Part shown: positions 12,429 through 20,486 of the stretch, one piece after another
Position numbering within the stretch: the first letter of the stretch is position 1
Layout: each line of letters begins with the position of its first letter
From: Yersinia kristensenii
Lineage (GTDB): Bacteria > Pseudomonadota > Gammaproteobacteria > Enterobacterales > Enterobacteriaceae
Assembly: GCF_900460525.1 (NCBI RefSeq)
Contig: NZ_UHIY01000001.1
Coordinates: 1,798,001-1,862,000 of the forward strand
DNA length: 64,000 nt
Reading direction: 5' to 3'
Notes under the pieces: generated by a model
Databases searched by the model: none
What the model was told of the DNA's origin: nothing
What the model saw: only the letters and a program-made list of their open reading frames with translations
Translations under genes and position numbers: made by a program

Positions 12429-13125
12429 ATCAGTGAACCTCCCCAGGCTCTGCGAGACTCTCACAAACCGACTCCAGAAAGACCTATTGATATCAGACGG
12501 GGTTAGCTGACAGCCGCGTATTTCGCGGTAAATCTGCTTTTCCGCCCTCCGGCAATGGCCTCTTGTGACGGTTCTCACAAGTGGTATAAGACTTGTTTTA
12601 AGAGGGAGTCTTAAATTACTGCATAATTATGACTAGACGTTTGCCCGTCTAGAAAGCTTCCAGCGGACTTCCAACTTAGCGAGAAAGAATACTCAGGTCA
12701 AATATAGGCTTAAGATATATCGTTAATGTAATAATAGGGTTTATCGTAATGATAAATATAAATTTATTGCTGTTTTTACCCTGCTCAATGCACCATGAGG
12801 TAGATACTAAAGTGTGAGCTGTCTCACTATAGTGCAATCGACAAATCGCTGCACCATGCTAGTGCTGGTGGGGATTGTAGAATTATAAGCTGGATTTTAT
12901 ATATTTTCTGGTGTTTAAAACTATTTTTCATTGAATTGTAACAGAAGCGCTAAGGGCTGGGTGGAAATAAGAAAATTTAATCATCGGTCAAGTGATTTTA
13001 TTTGCATTTATAGTGAATGGTTATGCGCAGCTGCACCCAAGGGCTTGGGAGTTGATCTCTGTCATCGCGAATGACATCGCTAGCGGGTAGCCTAAAGCTC
13101 TTTTTTGACAGGCAGTGCCAAGATT
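12429..13125. promoter_or_regulatory. gltB-yhcC divergent intergenic region
   Basis: About 700 bp between divergent genes without a credible ORF. It is AT-rich around 12700-13000 and should hold the promoters of both genes. A perfect 7-bp hairpin CTAGACG(TTTGCC)CGTCTAG lies at 12633-12652, within the likely gltB leader. In E. coli the corresponding gltB upstream DNA is bound by Lrp and other regulators over a long stretch, which would fit the size, but I could not identify sites by eye. Confidence 0.5.
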
Positions 13126-14028
13126 ATGCAGTTGCAGCGATTAGTCAATATGTTTGGTGCGGATTTACAGCGCCGCTATGGTGAAAAAATTCATAAACTC
13201 ACGCTACACGGCGGGTTTAGCTGCCCTAATCGTGATGGAACTCTGGGGCGCGGCGGTTGCACTTTTTGTAATGTGGCCTCATTTGCCGACGAACAAATGC
13301 AGCAGCAGGGCATTGCACAGCAATTGGCGGAACAAGCAAAAAAAGCCAATCGGGCAAAACGCTACCTGGCCTACTTCCAGGCCTATACCAGTACTTATGC
13401 AGAGGTCAATGCGCTGGCGGCGATGTATGAGCAAGCTTTGGCTGAAGCTGACATTGTCGGTTTGTGTGTCGGAACCCGGCCCGATTGTGTGCCGGACGCG
13501 GTGTTGGATTTATTGAGTACTTATCATCAGCAAGGTTATGAAGTCTGGCTGGAGTTGGGGCTACAGACCGCGAATGATAAAACTCTCAAACGTATTAATC
13601 GTGGGCATGACTTTGCTTGTTACCAGCAAACCGCCCGCCGCGCCCGTGCCCGAGGGCTGAAAGTGTGTTGTCATTTGATTGTCGGCTTGCCCGGTGAGAA
13701 TCAGGCGCAATGCATGGAAACTCTGGAGAAAGTAGCGGCAAGCGGTGTTGATGGGATAAAACTGCACCCGCTGCATATCGTCGAGGGCAGTATCATGGCC
13801 AAAGCATGGCGGGCGGGGCGTTTGCCGGAACTGGCATTGGAAGAGTATGTGCTGACCGCCGGTGAAATGATCCGCCATACCCCCGCCGACATTGTCTATC
13901 ACCGGATTTCTGCCAGTGCCCGCAGGCCGACTTTGCTTGCGCCATTATGGTGTGCGAATCGCTGGACCGGCATGAATGAGTTGAATAGTTATATGCTGGC
14001 CCATGGCGGGCAAGCCTCTGCCCTGTGA
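13126..14028 (+). CDS. yhcC: YhcC, radical SAM protein of unknown substrate
   Basis: 300 residues, TIGR01212-type radical SAM family. The iron-sulfur ligands lie in CPNRDGTLGRGGCTFC (residues ~27-42), an atypical spacing compared with the usual CxxxCxxC but standard for this family. The glycine-rich SAM region (VGLCVGTRPDC) and the C-terminal YHRISASARRPTLLAPLWC are conserved. The start is ATG 13126 (MQLQRLVNMFG), as in E. coli; the in-frame TTG at 13105 is not supported. The substrate is not known. It sits divergent from gltB and upstream of arcB, as in E. coli. Confidence 0.93.
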   Translation: MQLQRLVNMFGADLQRRYGEKIHKLTLHGGFSCPNRDGTLGRGGCTFCNVASFADEQMQQQGIAQQLAEQAKKANRAKRYLAYFQAYTSTYAEVNALAAMYEQALAEADIVGLCVGTRPDCVPDAVLDLLSTYHQQGYEVWLELGLQTANDKTLKRINRGHDFACYQQTARRARARGLKVCCHLIVGLPGENQAQCMETLEKVAASGVDGIKLHPLHIVEGSIMAKAWRAGRLPELALEEYVLTAGEMIRHTPADIVYHRISASARRPTLLAPLWCANRWTGMNELNSYMLAHGGQASAL

Positions 14029-14029
14029 T

Positions 14030-14215
14030 CGGCTACTGCGCGTCGTCATACTGAGATTGTACAGTGCTCACAAAATGCATGCATTTTGAACGCCCTTTAG
14101 GGCGGCCCGCAGGGGAGCGTAGCGAATAAAATCCTCACGTACTGCGTGTACGCTCCGGTTTTTCCGCGCTGTACGCACCCAGTCTGACTTAGCTCGCTAC
14201 GCCGTAAGTTTTTAC
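14030..14215. repeat. Intergenic repeat containing ATCCTCACGTACTGCGTGTA
   Basis: The stretch begins GGCTACTGCGCGT and includes ATCCTCACGTACTGCGTGTA followed by CGCTCCGGT. The same blocks in the same order recur at 29242-29400. It also contains GAACGCCCTTTAGGGCG, a short hairpin. It looks like a dispersed enterobacterial intergenic repeat rather than a gene. The remainder up to arcB (14216-14343) holds the arcB promoter region, with TATGAT at 14309-14314 as a possible -10. Confidence 0.6.
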
Positions 14216-14343
14216 TTTCCACCTTGTTTCTCACACAATTTCTTATTGTGATTTGCAATCTTTTCCACACTTCTAAGCAAGCCACCTTATCTCAATCCAG
14301 TTTTGCGGTATGATTTATCAGATAAACACAGACAGGGGTTGCT

Positions 14344-16680
14344 ATGAAGCAAATCAGGGTATTAGCCCAGTACTACGTTGATTTAATGGTTAAGTTAGGG
14401 CTGGTCCGCTTCTCGCTGCTACTGGCATCTGTGCTGGTGTTGCTGGCCATGGTGGTTCAGATGGCGGTGACATTGGTATTGAGTGGCTCGGTGGAAACCC
14501 TTGATCTGGTGCGTTCCATTTTCTTTGGTTTGCTGATAACCCCTTGGGCGGTGTATTTCCTGTCGGTGGTGGTTGAACAACTGGAAGAGTCACGCCAGCG
14601 CTTATCACGGTTGGTTGATAAGCTTGAAGTGATGCGTTATCGCGATTTGGAGCTGAATAAGCAACTGACAGAAAATATTGCTCAACTTAATCAAGAAATT
14701 GTTGAGCGCGAAAAAGCAGAGAAAGCCCACCTTCAAGTGGTCGACAAACTGAAAGAAGAGATGGGCCACCGTGAACAGGCGCAGGTTGAGTTAGGGCAGC
14801 AGTCGGCCTTATTGCGCTCTTTTTTGGATGCTTCACCGGATTTGGTTTATTACCGTAACGAAGATAATGAGTTCTCTGGCTGTAACCGGGCGATGGAGCT
14901 GCTGACCGGCAAAAGTGAGAAGCAACTGGTCGGGCTGACCCCTAAAGAGGTCTATGCGCCGGATATTGCTGAGAAAGTGATGGAAACCGATGAGAAAGTT
15001 TTCCGCCACAATGTTTCGCTAACTTATGAGCAGTGGCTGGTTTACCCCGATGGCCGCAAAGCTTGCTTTGAATTGCGGAAAGTGCCGTTTTACGACAGTG
15101 TTGGTAAGCGTCATGGATTAATGGGCTTCGGGCGCGATATAACCGAACGCAAGCGCTACCAGGACGCGCTGGAGAATGCCAGTAGGGATAAGACGACTTT
15201 TATCTCAACTATCAGCCACGAGCTGCGCACGCCGCTTAATGGCATTGTCGGCCTGAGTCGCATCTTGTTAGATACCGAATTAGACAGCGAGCAACTAAAA
15301 TACCTGAAAACCATTCACGTCAGTGCTATCACCCTCGGGAATATCTTCAACGATATCATTGAGATGGATAAGTTGGAGCGACGTAAAGTTCAGTTGGATA
15401 ATCAACCAATTGATTTTACTGGGTTTATGGCGGATTTAGAAAACCTTTCTGGTTTGTTGGTGCAGCCGAAAGGGCTGAAATTCATTATGGAACCGCAGTT
15501 GCCCTTGCCGGAAAAAATCATTACCGATGGCACCCGCTTGCGCCAAATCCTGTGGAATTTGATTGGTAATGCGGTGAAGTTTACTCAGCAAGGTAAAATT
15601 GTGGTGCGGGTGCGGCGTGAAGATACTGACCGCTTGATTTTTGAAGTGGAAGATTCAGGGATGGGCATTCCTGAGGATGAACAAGATAAGATTTTCGCCA
15701 TGTATTATCAGGTGAAAGACAGCAATGGCGGCCGTCCGGCGACCGGAACAGGCATTGGGCTGGCGGTGTCTAAACGCCTGGCCCAAAGCATGGGGGGGGA
15801 TATCACGGTGAAAAGCGCCCAAGGAGCAGGTTCATGCTTTACCCTGACTATTAAAGCGCCCGCCGTGCAGGCCGCGTCCAGCACGCCATCAGGCGAAGAT
15901 ATCCCGCTACCCGCTCTTCATATCTTGCTGGTGGAGGATATCGAGCTGAATGTTATTGTCGCGCGCTCGGTGTTGGAAAAACTGGGCAACAGTGTTGAGG
16001 TGGCGATGAACGGCCATGATGCGCTGGCGATGTTCAAACCGGATGATTTCGATTTAGTGCTGCTGGATATTCAGCTACCGGATATGAGTGGGTTGGATAT
16101 CGCCCGTCAAATTCGGGCTGATTATGGCCAGCAATCTTTACCGCCATTGGTGGCCTTGACTGCTAACGTGCTGAAAGACAAAAAAGAATATTTAGATGCC
16201 GGGATGGATGATGTGCTGAGTAAGCCGTTATCGGTGCCCGCGCTCACGGCCATGATTAAGCAATTCTGGGATCATAAGCCTTCTTCTGCCGCTAAAAAAC
16301 AGGAACTTAAAGTGATGCAAACCCATGAATCGTTACTTGATACTGCCATGCTGGAACAATACATCGATTTGGTTGGCCCACAATTAATCCATCAAAGCCT
16401 TGAAATGTTTGAACAAATGATGCCGGGTTATTTGGCGGTATTGGATTCAAACATGACTGCACGGGATCAGCAGGGTATTACGGAAGAAGCGCATAAAATT
16501 AAAGGGGCGGCGGGCTCCGTGGGGTTACGCCATATCCAGCAGCTTGCACAGCAAATTCAGACACCGACACTGCCAGCATGGTGGGATAACGTGCAAGATT
16601 GGGTCGATGAATTAAAATCAGAATGGCGCAATGATGTTCAAGTGTTACGTGAGTGGGCAGCGACCGCTGAAAAAAAATAA
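14344..16680 (+). CDS. arcB: ArcB, anaerobic redox sensor hybrid histidine kinase
   Basis: 778 residues, the same length as E. coli ArcB. With ArcA it controls aerobic/anaerobic metabolism in response to quinone redox state. Two membrane segments (~22-46 and ~57-77) are followed by a coiled coil (~80-150), a PAS domain (~153-270, with Cys180 and Cys241 corresponding to the redox-active pair), the kinase domain with phospho-acceptor His292 in STISHELRTPLNG, a receiver domain (LLVEDIELN ... LVLLDIQLPDMSG, Asp near 576) and an HPt domain (EEAHKIKGAAGSVGL, His near 717). A ribosome-binding site CAGGGG precedes the ATG. The stop codon overlaps the T tract of the opposing ArcZ terminator. Confidence 0.98.
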   Translation: MKQIRVLAQYYVDLMVKLGLVRFSLLLASVLVLLAMVVQMAVTLVLSGSVETLDLVRSIFFGLLITPWAVYFLSVVVEQLEESRQRLSRLVDKLEVMRYRDLELNKQLTENIAQLNQEIVEREKAEKAHLQVVDKLKEEMGHREQAQVELGQQSALLRSFLDASPDLVYYRNEDNEFSGCNRAMELLTGKSEKQLVGLTPKEVYAPDIAEKVMETDEKVFRHNVSLTYEQWLVYPDGRKACFELRKVPFYDSVGKRHGLMGFGRDITERKRYQDALENASRDKTTFISTISHELRTPLNGIVGLSRILLDTELDSEQLKYLKTIHVSAITLGNIFNDIIEMDKLERRKVQLDNQPIDFTGFMADLENLSGLLVQPKGLKFIMEPQLPLPEKIITDGTRLRQILWNLIGNAVKFTQQGKIVVRVRREDTDRLIFEVEDSGMGIPEDEQDKIFAMYYQVKDSNGGRPATGTGIGLAVSKRLAQSMGGDITVKSAQGAGSCFTLTIKAPAVQAASSTPSGEDIPLPALHILLVEDIELNVIVARSVLEKLGNSVEVAMNGHDALAMFKPDDFDLVLLDIQLPDMSGLDIARQIRADYGQQSLPPLVALTANVLKDKKEYLDAGMDDVLSKPLSVPALTAMIKQFWDHKPSSAAKKQELKVMQTHESLLDTAMLEQYIDLVGPQLIHQSLEMFEQMMPGYLAVLDSNMTARDQQGITEEAHKIKGAAGSVGLRHIQQLAQQIQTPTLPAWWDNVQDWVDELKSEWRNDVQVLREWAATAEKK

Positions 16681-16739
16681 CCCCGACCGAGGCCGGGGTG
16701 CGCGAATATTGCGCCAACACCAGGGAAATCGTTAACCTG
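16671..16739 (-). ncRNA. arcZ: ArcZ (RyhA/SraH) Hfq-dependent small RNA, conserved 3' region
   Basis: Read on the minus strand, the sequence is GATTTCCCTGGTGTTGGCGC, then AATATTCGCGCA, then CCCCGGCCTCGGTCGGGG followed by TTATTTTTTT. This matches the processed, functional 3' half of E. coli ArcZ, including the seed GGTGTTGGCG and the terminator. Location and orientation (opposed to arcB, before elbB) are also those of E. coli. ArcZ activates rpoS translation and is repressed by ArcA~P. The upstream half is not conserved here: an ERIC element begins about ten bases 5' of the conserved part. A possible promoter beyond the ERIC is TTACAT and TATGAT (16934-16939, minus), which would give a primary transcript of ~260 nt. 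Confidence 0.88.
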
Positions 16740-16741
16740 CG

Positions 16742-16884
16742 ATCCCCGTCATACTTCAAGTTACATACGCGTTGGCTTCTTTGGTTCACCCCAGTTACTT
16801 ACTGGTCGTTGACCTTAAAGTAAGTAGACTCTTGGGAATTCGCTCAGTTGCCACCTTCCTGTAACTCGAATTATTTAGGGCATA
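16742..16884. repeat. ERIC element between arcZ and elbB
   Basis: A roughly 143-bp ERIC: the left end is ATCCCCGTCATACTTCAAG, the centre contains CACCCCAGTTACTTACT, and the right end is CTGTAACTCGAATTATTTAG. It is slightly longer than the 127-bp standard because of extra bases in the central loop. It lies immediately 5' of the conserved part of ArcZ. Confidence 0.9.
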
Positions 16885-17062
16885 ATAATTTCGATTTCGA
16901 GTGGATTCGCAGGTTGTAAGGATTCGTCCATACATCATACAAGCAATAACATAGCAAATGTAAGCGCTCTTGTTACAAGATTCATTAAAATATGTGATAG
17001 AGATTGGTCTTTGTTACTAGAACGAGTTAAGCAATTGACAGCGTGAGAAAAGGAGAGGTGTG

Positions 17063-17716
17063 ATGAAAACAGTCGGTGTCGTGCTGAGTGGATGTGGTGT
17101 TTTAGATGGCACAGAGATACATGAATCTGTCTTAACTATATTAGCATTGGATCGTGCTGGAGCTCGTGTTTTATTCTTCGCACCAGATAAGCCACAACTC
17201 GATGTTATTAATCATTTTATGGGTGAAGAATCCCATGAGCAACGCAATGTTTTAGCTGAGTCTGCGCGCATTGCCCGTAGCCTGATAAAGCCGCTTTCTG
17301 TCGCCAATTCAGATGACTTGGATGCCCTTATTGTTCCTGGTGGCTTTGGAGCGGCAAAGAACCTTAGCGATTTTGCAATTAAGGGTTCTGAATGTTCCAT
17401 AGATCCGGATTTATATAAACTTACGCAATCAATGCATAAGGCCGGCAAACCAATTGGGTTTATGTGTATTTCGCCTGTGATGTTGCCAAAGCTGCTGGGG
17501 AAACCTGTTCGCCTGACAATTGGTAACGATCCCGACACCATTGATGCAATTGAAGCTATGGGGGGGCAACATGTTATTTGCCCTGCTGATGATGTGGTGG
17601 TCGATGCAGAGAATAAAGTGGTCACAACTCCGGCCTATATGTTGGCGGCGTCAATTTCCGAAGCAGCAAAAGGAATTGATAAGCTGGTGGCGAAGGTGCT
17701 GGATTTAACCGAATGA
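17063..17716 (+). CDS. elbB: ElbB (GlxII/YhbL), DJ-1/PfpI-family glyoxalase-like protein
   Basis: 217 residues, DJ-1/PfpI superfamily. The E. coli protein has low glyoxalase III activity and is linked to isoprenoid biosynthesis. Visible family features are [21 protein letters not shown] at the N-terminus, [17 protein letters not shown], and the nucleophile elbow GFMCISP near residue 135. The ATG at 17063 has AAGGAG upstream; a GTG directly before it is not needed. It overlaps mtgA by four bases (ATGA), so the two are translationally coupled. Confidence 0.95.
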   Translation: MKTVGVVLSGCGVLDGTEIHESVLTILALDRAGARVLFFAPDKPQLDVINHFMGEESHEQRNVLAESARIARSLIKPLSVANSDDLDALIVPGGFGAAKNLSDFAIKGSECSIDPDLYKLTQSMHKAGKPIGFMCISPVMLPKLLGKPVRLTIGNDPDTIDAIEAMGGQHVICPADDVVVDAENKVVTTPAYMLAASISEAAKGIDKLVAKVLDLTE

Positions 17717-18438
17717 TTTCAGTTCGTCGCGGATTAAATTGGCTTTGGTATTGGGGTAAGCGGGGCATCATTGGCCTTGCTGCTCTGTGGTTGGCCGGTA
17801 TTTTGATTTTTGCTTTTCTGCCGGTTCCGTTTTCCATGGTCATGATTGAAAGGCAGCTCGGGGCTTGGCTGACGGGCGATTTCTCATATGTTGCTCATTC
17901 TGATTGGGTGCCGATGGATGAAATTTCGCCTTATATGGCGCTGGCGGTGATGGCGGCGGAAGATCAAAAATTCCCTGAGCATTGGGGGTTTGATGTCGGT
18001 GCCATTGAGTCGGCATTAGCCCACAATCAGCGCAATCAGAATCGTATCCGTGGTGCCTCCACCTTATCGCAACAAACTGCCAAAAATCTGTTTTTATGGG
18101 ATGGACGGAGCTGGGTGCGTAAAGGGCTGGAGGTGGGCTTGACCGCCGGTATTGAGTTGGTGTGGACTAAGCGGCGCATCCTGACGGTTTATCTGAATAT
18201 CGCGGAATTTGGCGAGGGTATTTTTGGCGTAGAAGCTGCTGCTCGCCATTTCTTCAATAAACCGGCCAGTAAATTGAGCGCATCAGAAGCCGCCCTATTA
18301 GCCGCAGTTCTGCCCAATCCACTGCGTTTTAAAGTGAATGCGCCATCAGGTTATGTTATTTCCCGCCAGCAGTGGATTTTGCGCCAGATGCGGCAATTGG
18401 GGGGCAAAGAATTCATACACGCAAATGATTTAGATTAA
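17713..18438 (+). CDS. mtgA: MtgA, monofunctional peptidoglycan glycosyltransferase
   Basis: 241 residues, GT51 family, inner-membrane anchored. It polymerises lipid II into glycan strands without a transpeptidase domain. One membrane segment spans ~19-37 ([19 protein letters not shown]). The GT51 motif 1, [14 protein letters not shown], begins at residue 81 with catalytic Glu83, and [16 protein letters not shown] and [19 protein letters not shown] are motifs 2 and 4. The ATG overlaps the elbB stop. Full length. Confidence 0.97.
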   Translation: MISVRRGLNWLWYWGKRGIIGLAALWLAGILIFAFLPVPFSMVMIERQLGAWLTGDFSYVAHSDWVPMDEISPYMALAVMAAEDQKFPEHWGFDVGAIESALAHNQRNQNRIRGASTLSQQTAKNLFLWDGRSWVRKGLEVGLTAGIELVWTKRRILTVYLNIAEFGEGIFGVEAAARHFFNKPASKLSASEAALLAAVLPNPLRFKVNAPSGYVISRQQWILRQMRQLGGKEFIHANDLD

Positions 18439-18460
18439 TGGTTTTATGTTTTGGATAGAT

Positions 18461-18490
18461 AAAAATGGGCCTGGATTTCTCCCGGCCCAT
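18461..18490 (-). terminator. Terminator between convergent mtgA and dolP
   Basis: Inverted repeat ATGGGCCTGG (18465-18474) and CCCGGCCCAT (18481-18490). On the minus strand it is followed by TTTTTA, so it terminates dolP; it may also slow mtgA transcripts. Confidence 0.8.
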
Positions 18491-18520
18491 GAATAGGGTT
18501 TATCTTTTTAACCGACTGAG

Positions 18521-19096
18521 TTATTTCACAATAGTAAACGCGGTGGTCACATGCTTAACGCCACTCACCTGACTGGCTATCTGAGCGGCTGATTGCCCTT
18601 CTTGCTGAGTCACCAGACCCAAAAGGAACACTTCGCCATTCTCCGTGGTGACTTTCACATTGGAAGATTTCACCGAATCTGCGGTCAGTAATTGTGACCG
18701 GACTTTGGTGGTGATCCAAGTATCCATGGACGCCGTGGATAGATCGACCGGTTTACCCAAGCGCATTTCGTTATACACTTCTGTGGCACCATCAACACCG
18801 GTCGCAATTTGTTTGGCTCGGTTAGACAGTTCAGCCGTTGGCGATTGCCCGGTTAGCAAAACTTTCCCTTGATAAGCGGTCACGACAAAGCGTGTTTGGC
18901 TTTTTATCTGCTGATCTTTGCTCAGCGCATTGACGACTCTGGCCTCAAGTGTGCCGTCGTCGACCTGAGTGCCGACAGAGCGCGGGTCTGTGGCAGATTT
19001 CGTGGCAACGGCAGCACTGCCAACCACCACAGCACCGATACAACCTTGTAATAGCAGGGCGCTGAATAGCATGGCAAAAATATAACCAACTTTCAT
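18521..19096 (-). CDS. dolP: DolP (YraP), outer-membrane BON-domain lipoprotein
   Basis: 191 residues. DolP localises to division sites and supports outer-membrane integrity and BAM function. The signal peptide ends in a lipobox LLLQGC with lipidated Cys19; two BON domains follow (~46-115 and ~124-190, ending SGVKHVTTAFTIVK). The start is ATG 19096 after TAAAGGAGCAAG; the frame extends 15 codons upstream into diaA, but that start has no support. It is ten bases downstream of diaA, as in E. coli, and likely co-transcribed. The gene may also have its own envelope-stress promoter, which I could not identify. Confidence 0.96.
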   Translation of the reverse strand: MKVGYIFAMLFSALLLQGCIGAVVVGSAAVATKSATDPRSVGTQVDDGTLEARVVNALSKDQQIKSQTRFVVTAYQGKVLLTGQSPTAELSNRAKQIATGVDGATEVYNEMRLGKPVDLSTASMDTWITTKVRSQLLTADSVKSSNVKVTTENGEVFLLGLVTQQEGQSAAQIASQVSGVKHVTTAFTIVK

Positions 19097-19106
19097 TCTT
19101 GCTCCT

Positions 19107-19697
19107 TTAATCGTCCTGGTGAGGAAATAGAGTGTTGTCAATTAAGTCACACAAGCAATTCACTGTCAGCATGTGTAATTCTTGAACCCGAGCGCTACGG
19201 TGCGAAGGTATGCGGATTTCAACATCCTGCTGACCTAACAACCCCGCCAGCTCACCGCCATCATAACCGGTAAGCGCGACGATGGTCATATCACGGGTGA
19301 CGGCGGCCTCGACCGCTTTCACAATATCACGGCTATTGCCACGAGTGGAAATAGCGAGCAAAACATCGCCTGCATGACCCAGCGCGCGCACTTGTTTGGC
19401 ATAGACTTCATCATGCAAGCGGTCATTAGTGATCGCCGTCAGCACGACATTATCAGCATTTAAAGCAATAGCAGGCAGGCTAGGCCGTTCTGTTTCAAAA
19501 CGGTTTATCATGCTAGCCGCAAAGTGTTGTGCGTTAGCCGCAGAAGTCCCATTACCGCAGCAGAGAATTTTATTGCCGTTGAGCAGTGACTGAACCAACG
19601 TCATTGCTGCACGGGATATGGCATCCGGCAGAGCCTCAGCCGCGGCAATCTGGGTTTGAATACTTTCTGTAAAACAACCTTTGATTCTATCCAGCAC
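19107..19697 (-). CDS. diaA: DiaA, DnaA-initiator-associating SIS-domain protein
   Basis: 196 residues with one SIS (sugar isomerase) domain. It forms a tetramer that binds several DnaA molecules at oriC and promotes timely initiation. Conserved stretches are [19 protein letters not shown] and [20 protein letters not shown]. The start appears to be GTG (19697), which matches the family N-terminus ([21 protein letters not shown]). It lies between yraN and dolP in the standard order and is nearly identical to the E. coli protein. Confidence 0.96.
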   Translation of the reverse strand: MLDRIKGCFTESIQTQIAAAEALPDAISRAAMTLVQSLLNGNKILCCGNGTSAANAQHFAASMINRFETERPSLPAIALNADNVVLTAITNDRLHDEVYAKQVRALGHAGDVLLAISTRGNSRDIVKAVEAAVTRDMTIVALTGYDGGELAGLLGQQDVEIRIPSHRSARVQELHMLTVNCLCDLIDNTLFPHQDD

Positions 19698-19751
19698 GTT
19701 GATTTAACCTACTTAATAATGTCATAGCCGGTATAAACCGGAGAAAAATCA

Positions 19752-20105
19752 TCAATCCGCATTGAAAGCGTTTGGTAGCCATTCTAACTGACTACCAGTG
19801 ATGGCAAAAACATCAAAACGGCACGATGTTGTGGCAAAACAGGCATTTCGCTGTGCCAACCAAAGGGTGGCGGCCCGGAGTAGCCGTTGTTGCTTGCGGT
19901 AAGTGACACTGGCGGCAGCGCCACCGAATAGGGCATTGCGGCGAAAGCGTACTTCAACAAACACCCAAGTGGTTCCGTCGCGCATAATAAGGTCAATCTC
20001 ACCACTTTGATAGGTGACATTTGCCGCCTCAAACACTAAACCTGCCCGCTCAAGATGGCTGCGGGCTTGGTTTTCGTAGTGTGTGCCAGTATTCCTTTGG
20101 CTCAT
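19752..20105 (-). CDS. yraN: YraN, UPF0102 endonuclease-like protein
   Basis: 117 residues, UPF0102 family with a restriction-endonuclease-like fold. The core motif is E-x-D-L-I-M-R-D ... FVEVRFR ([20 protein letters not shown], residues ~30-50), and the N-terminal half carries [17 protein letters not shown]. The function is not established. It starts at ATG 20105, and the only Shine-Dalgarno-like sequence (GAAGGGA) lies in the terminal bases of the adjoining ERIC-like repeat. It is upstream of diaA and dolP. Confidence 0.92.
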   Translation of the reverse strand: MSQRNTGTHYENQARSHLERAGLVFEAANVTYQSGEIDLIMRDGTTWVFVEVRFRRNALFGGAAASVTYRKQQRLLRAATLWLAQRNACFATTSCRFDVFAITGSQLEWLPNAFNAD

Positions 20106-20480
20106 ATTCCCTTCATCCTTGAAGTTGCAGGGGTGTTAGCTACATTCATTCACCCGAATCGCTTACCTGAGTAAGCTCATCGGGATTCACTCATTTGCTG
20201 CCTACCTGCAATCTCCAATGACTTTGGGAATACCTTTCATCCTTGAAGTTGCAGGGGTGTTAGCTACATTCATTCACCCGAATCGCTTACCTGAGTAAGC
20301 TCATCGGGATTCGCTCATTTGCTGCCTACCTGCAATCTCCAATGACTTGGGGAATACACTTCGTCCTTGAAGTTGCAGGGGTGTTAGCTACATTCACTAC
20401 TCGGCCCGTCCATGGGCATCGCCTCTGCGAGGCCGCTGCAAGCAGCGTTCAAATCTGTTCCAGACAGATTTGTCACCTAA
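20106..20480. repeat. Three tandem ERIC-like units, 124-bp period
   Basis: Units begin near 20112, 20236 and 20360 (TTCATCCTTGAAGTTGCAGG or a close variant), exactly 124 bp apart. Units 1 and 2 are almost identical and have the ERIC layout: CACCCGAATCGCTTACCTGA / GTAAGCTCATCGGGATTCAC in the centre, and CTACCTGCAATCTCCAATGA at the end. Unit 3 shares the first ~40 bp and then switches to sequence resembling the 70-bp insert of long ERICs (GTTCAAATCTGTTCCAGACA). The array fills the gap between yraN and lpoA and abuts both genes. Confidence 0.9.
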
Positions 20481-20486
20481 ATCGCT

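Noticed and set aside
12429..12578. 50-residue N-terminal extension of GltB
   Set aside because: A strong ribosome-binding site and the 11-residue propeptide before Cys12 support the start at 12428.
16681..16698. Terminator of arcB on the + strand
   Set aside because: The T tract is on the minus strand, overlapping the arcB stop; the hairpin is the ArcZ terminator.
20106..20480. Possible CRISPR array or IS fragment
   Set aside because: Units are 124 bp, contiguous and ERIC-like, with no spacers or transposase.
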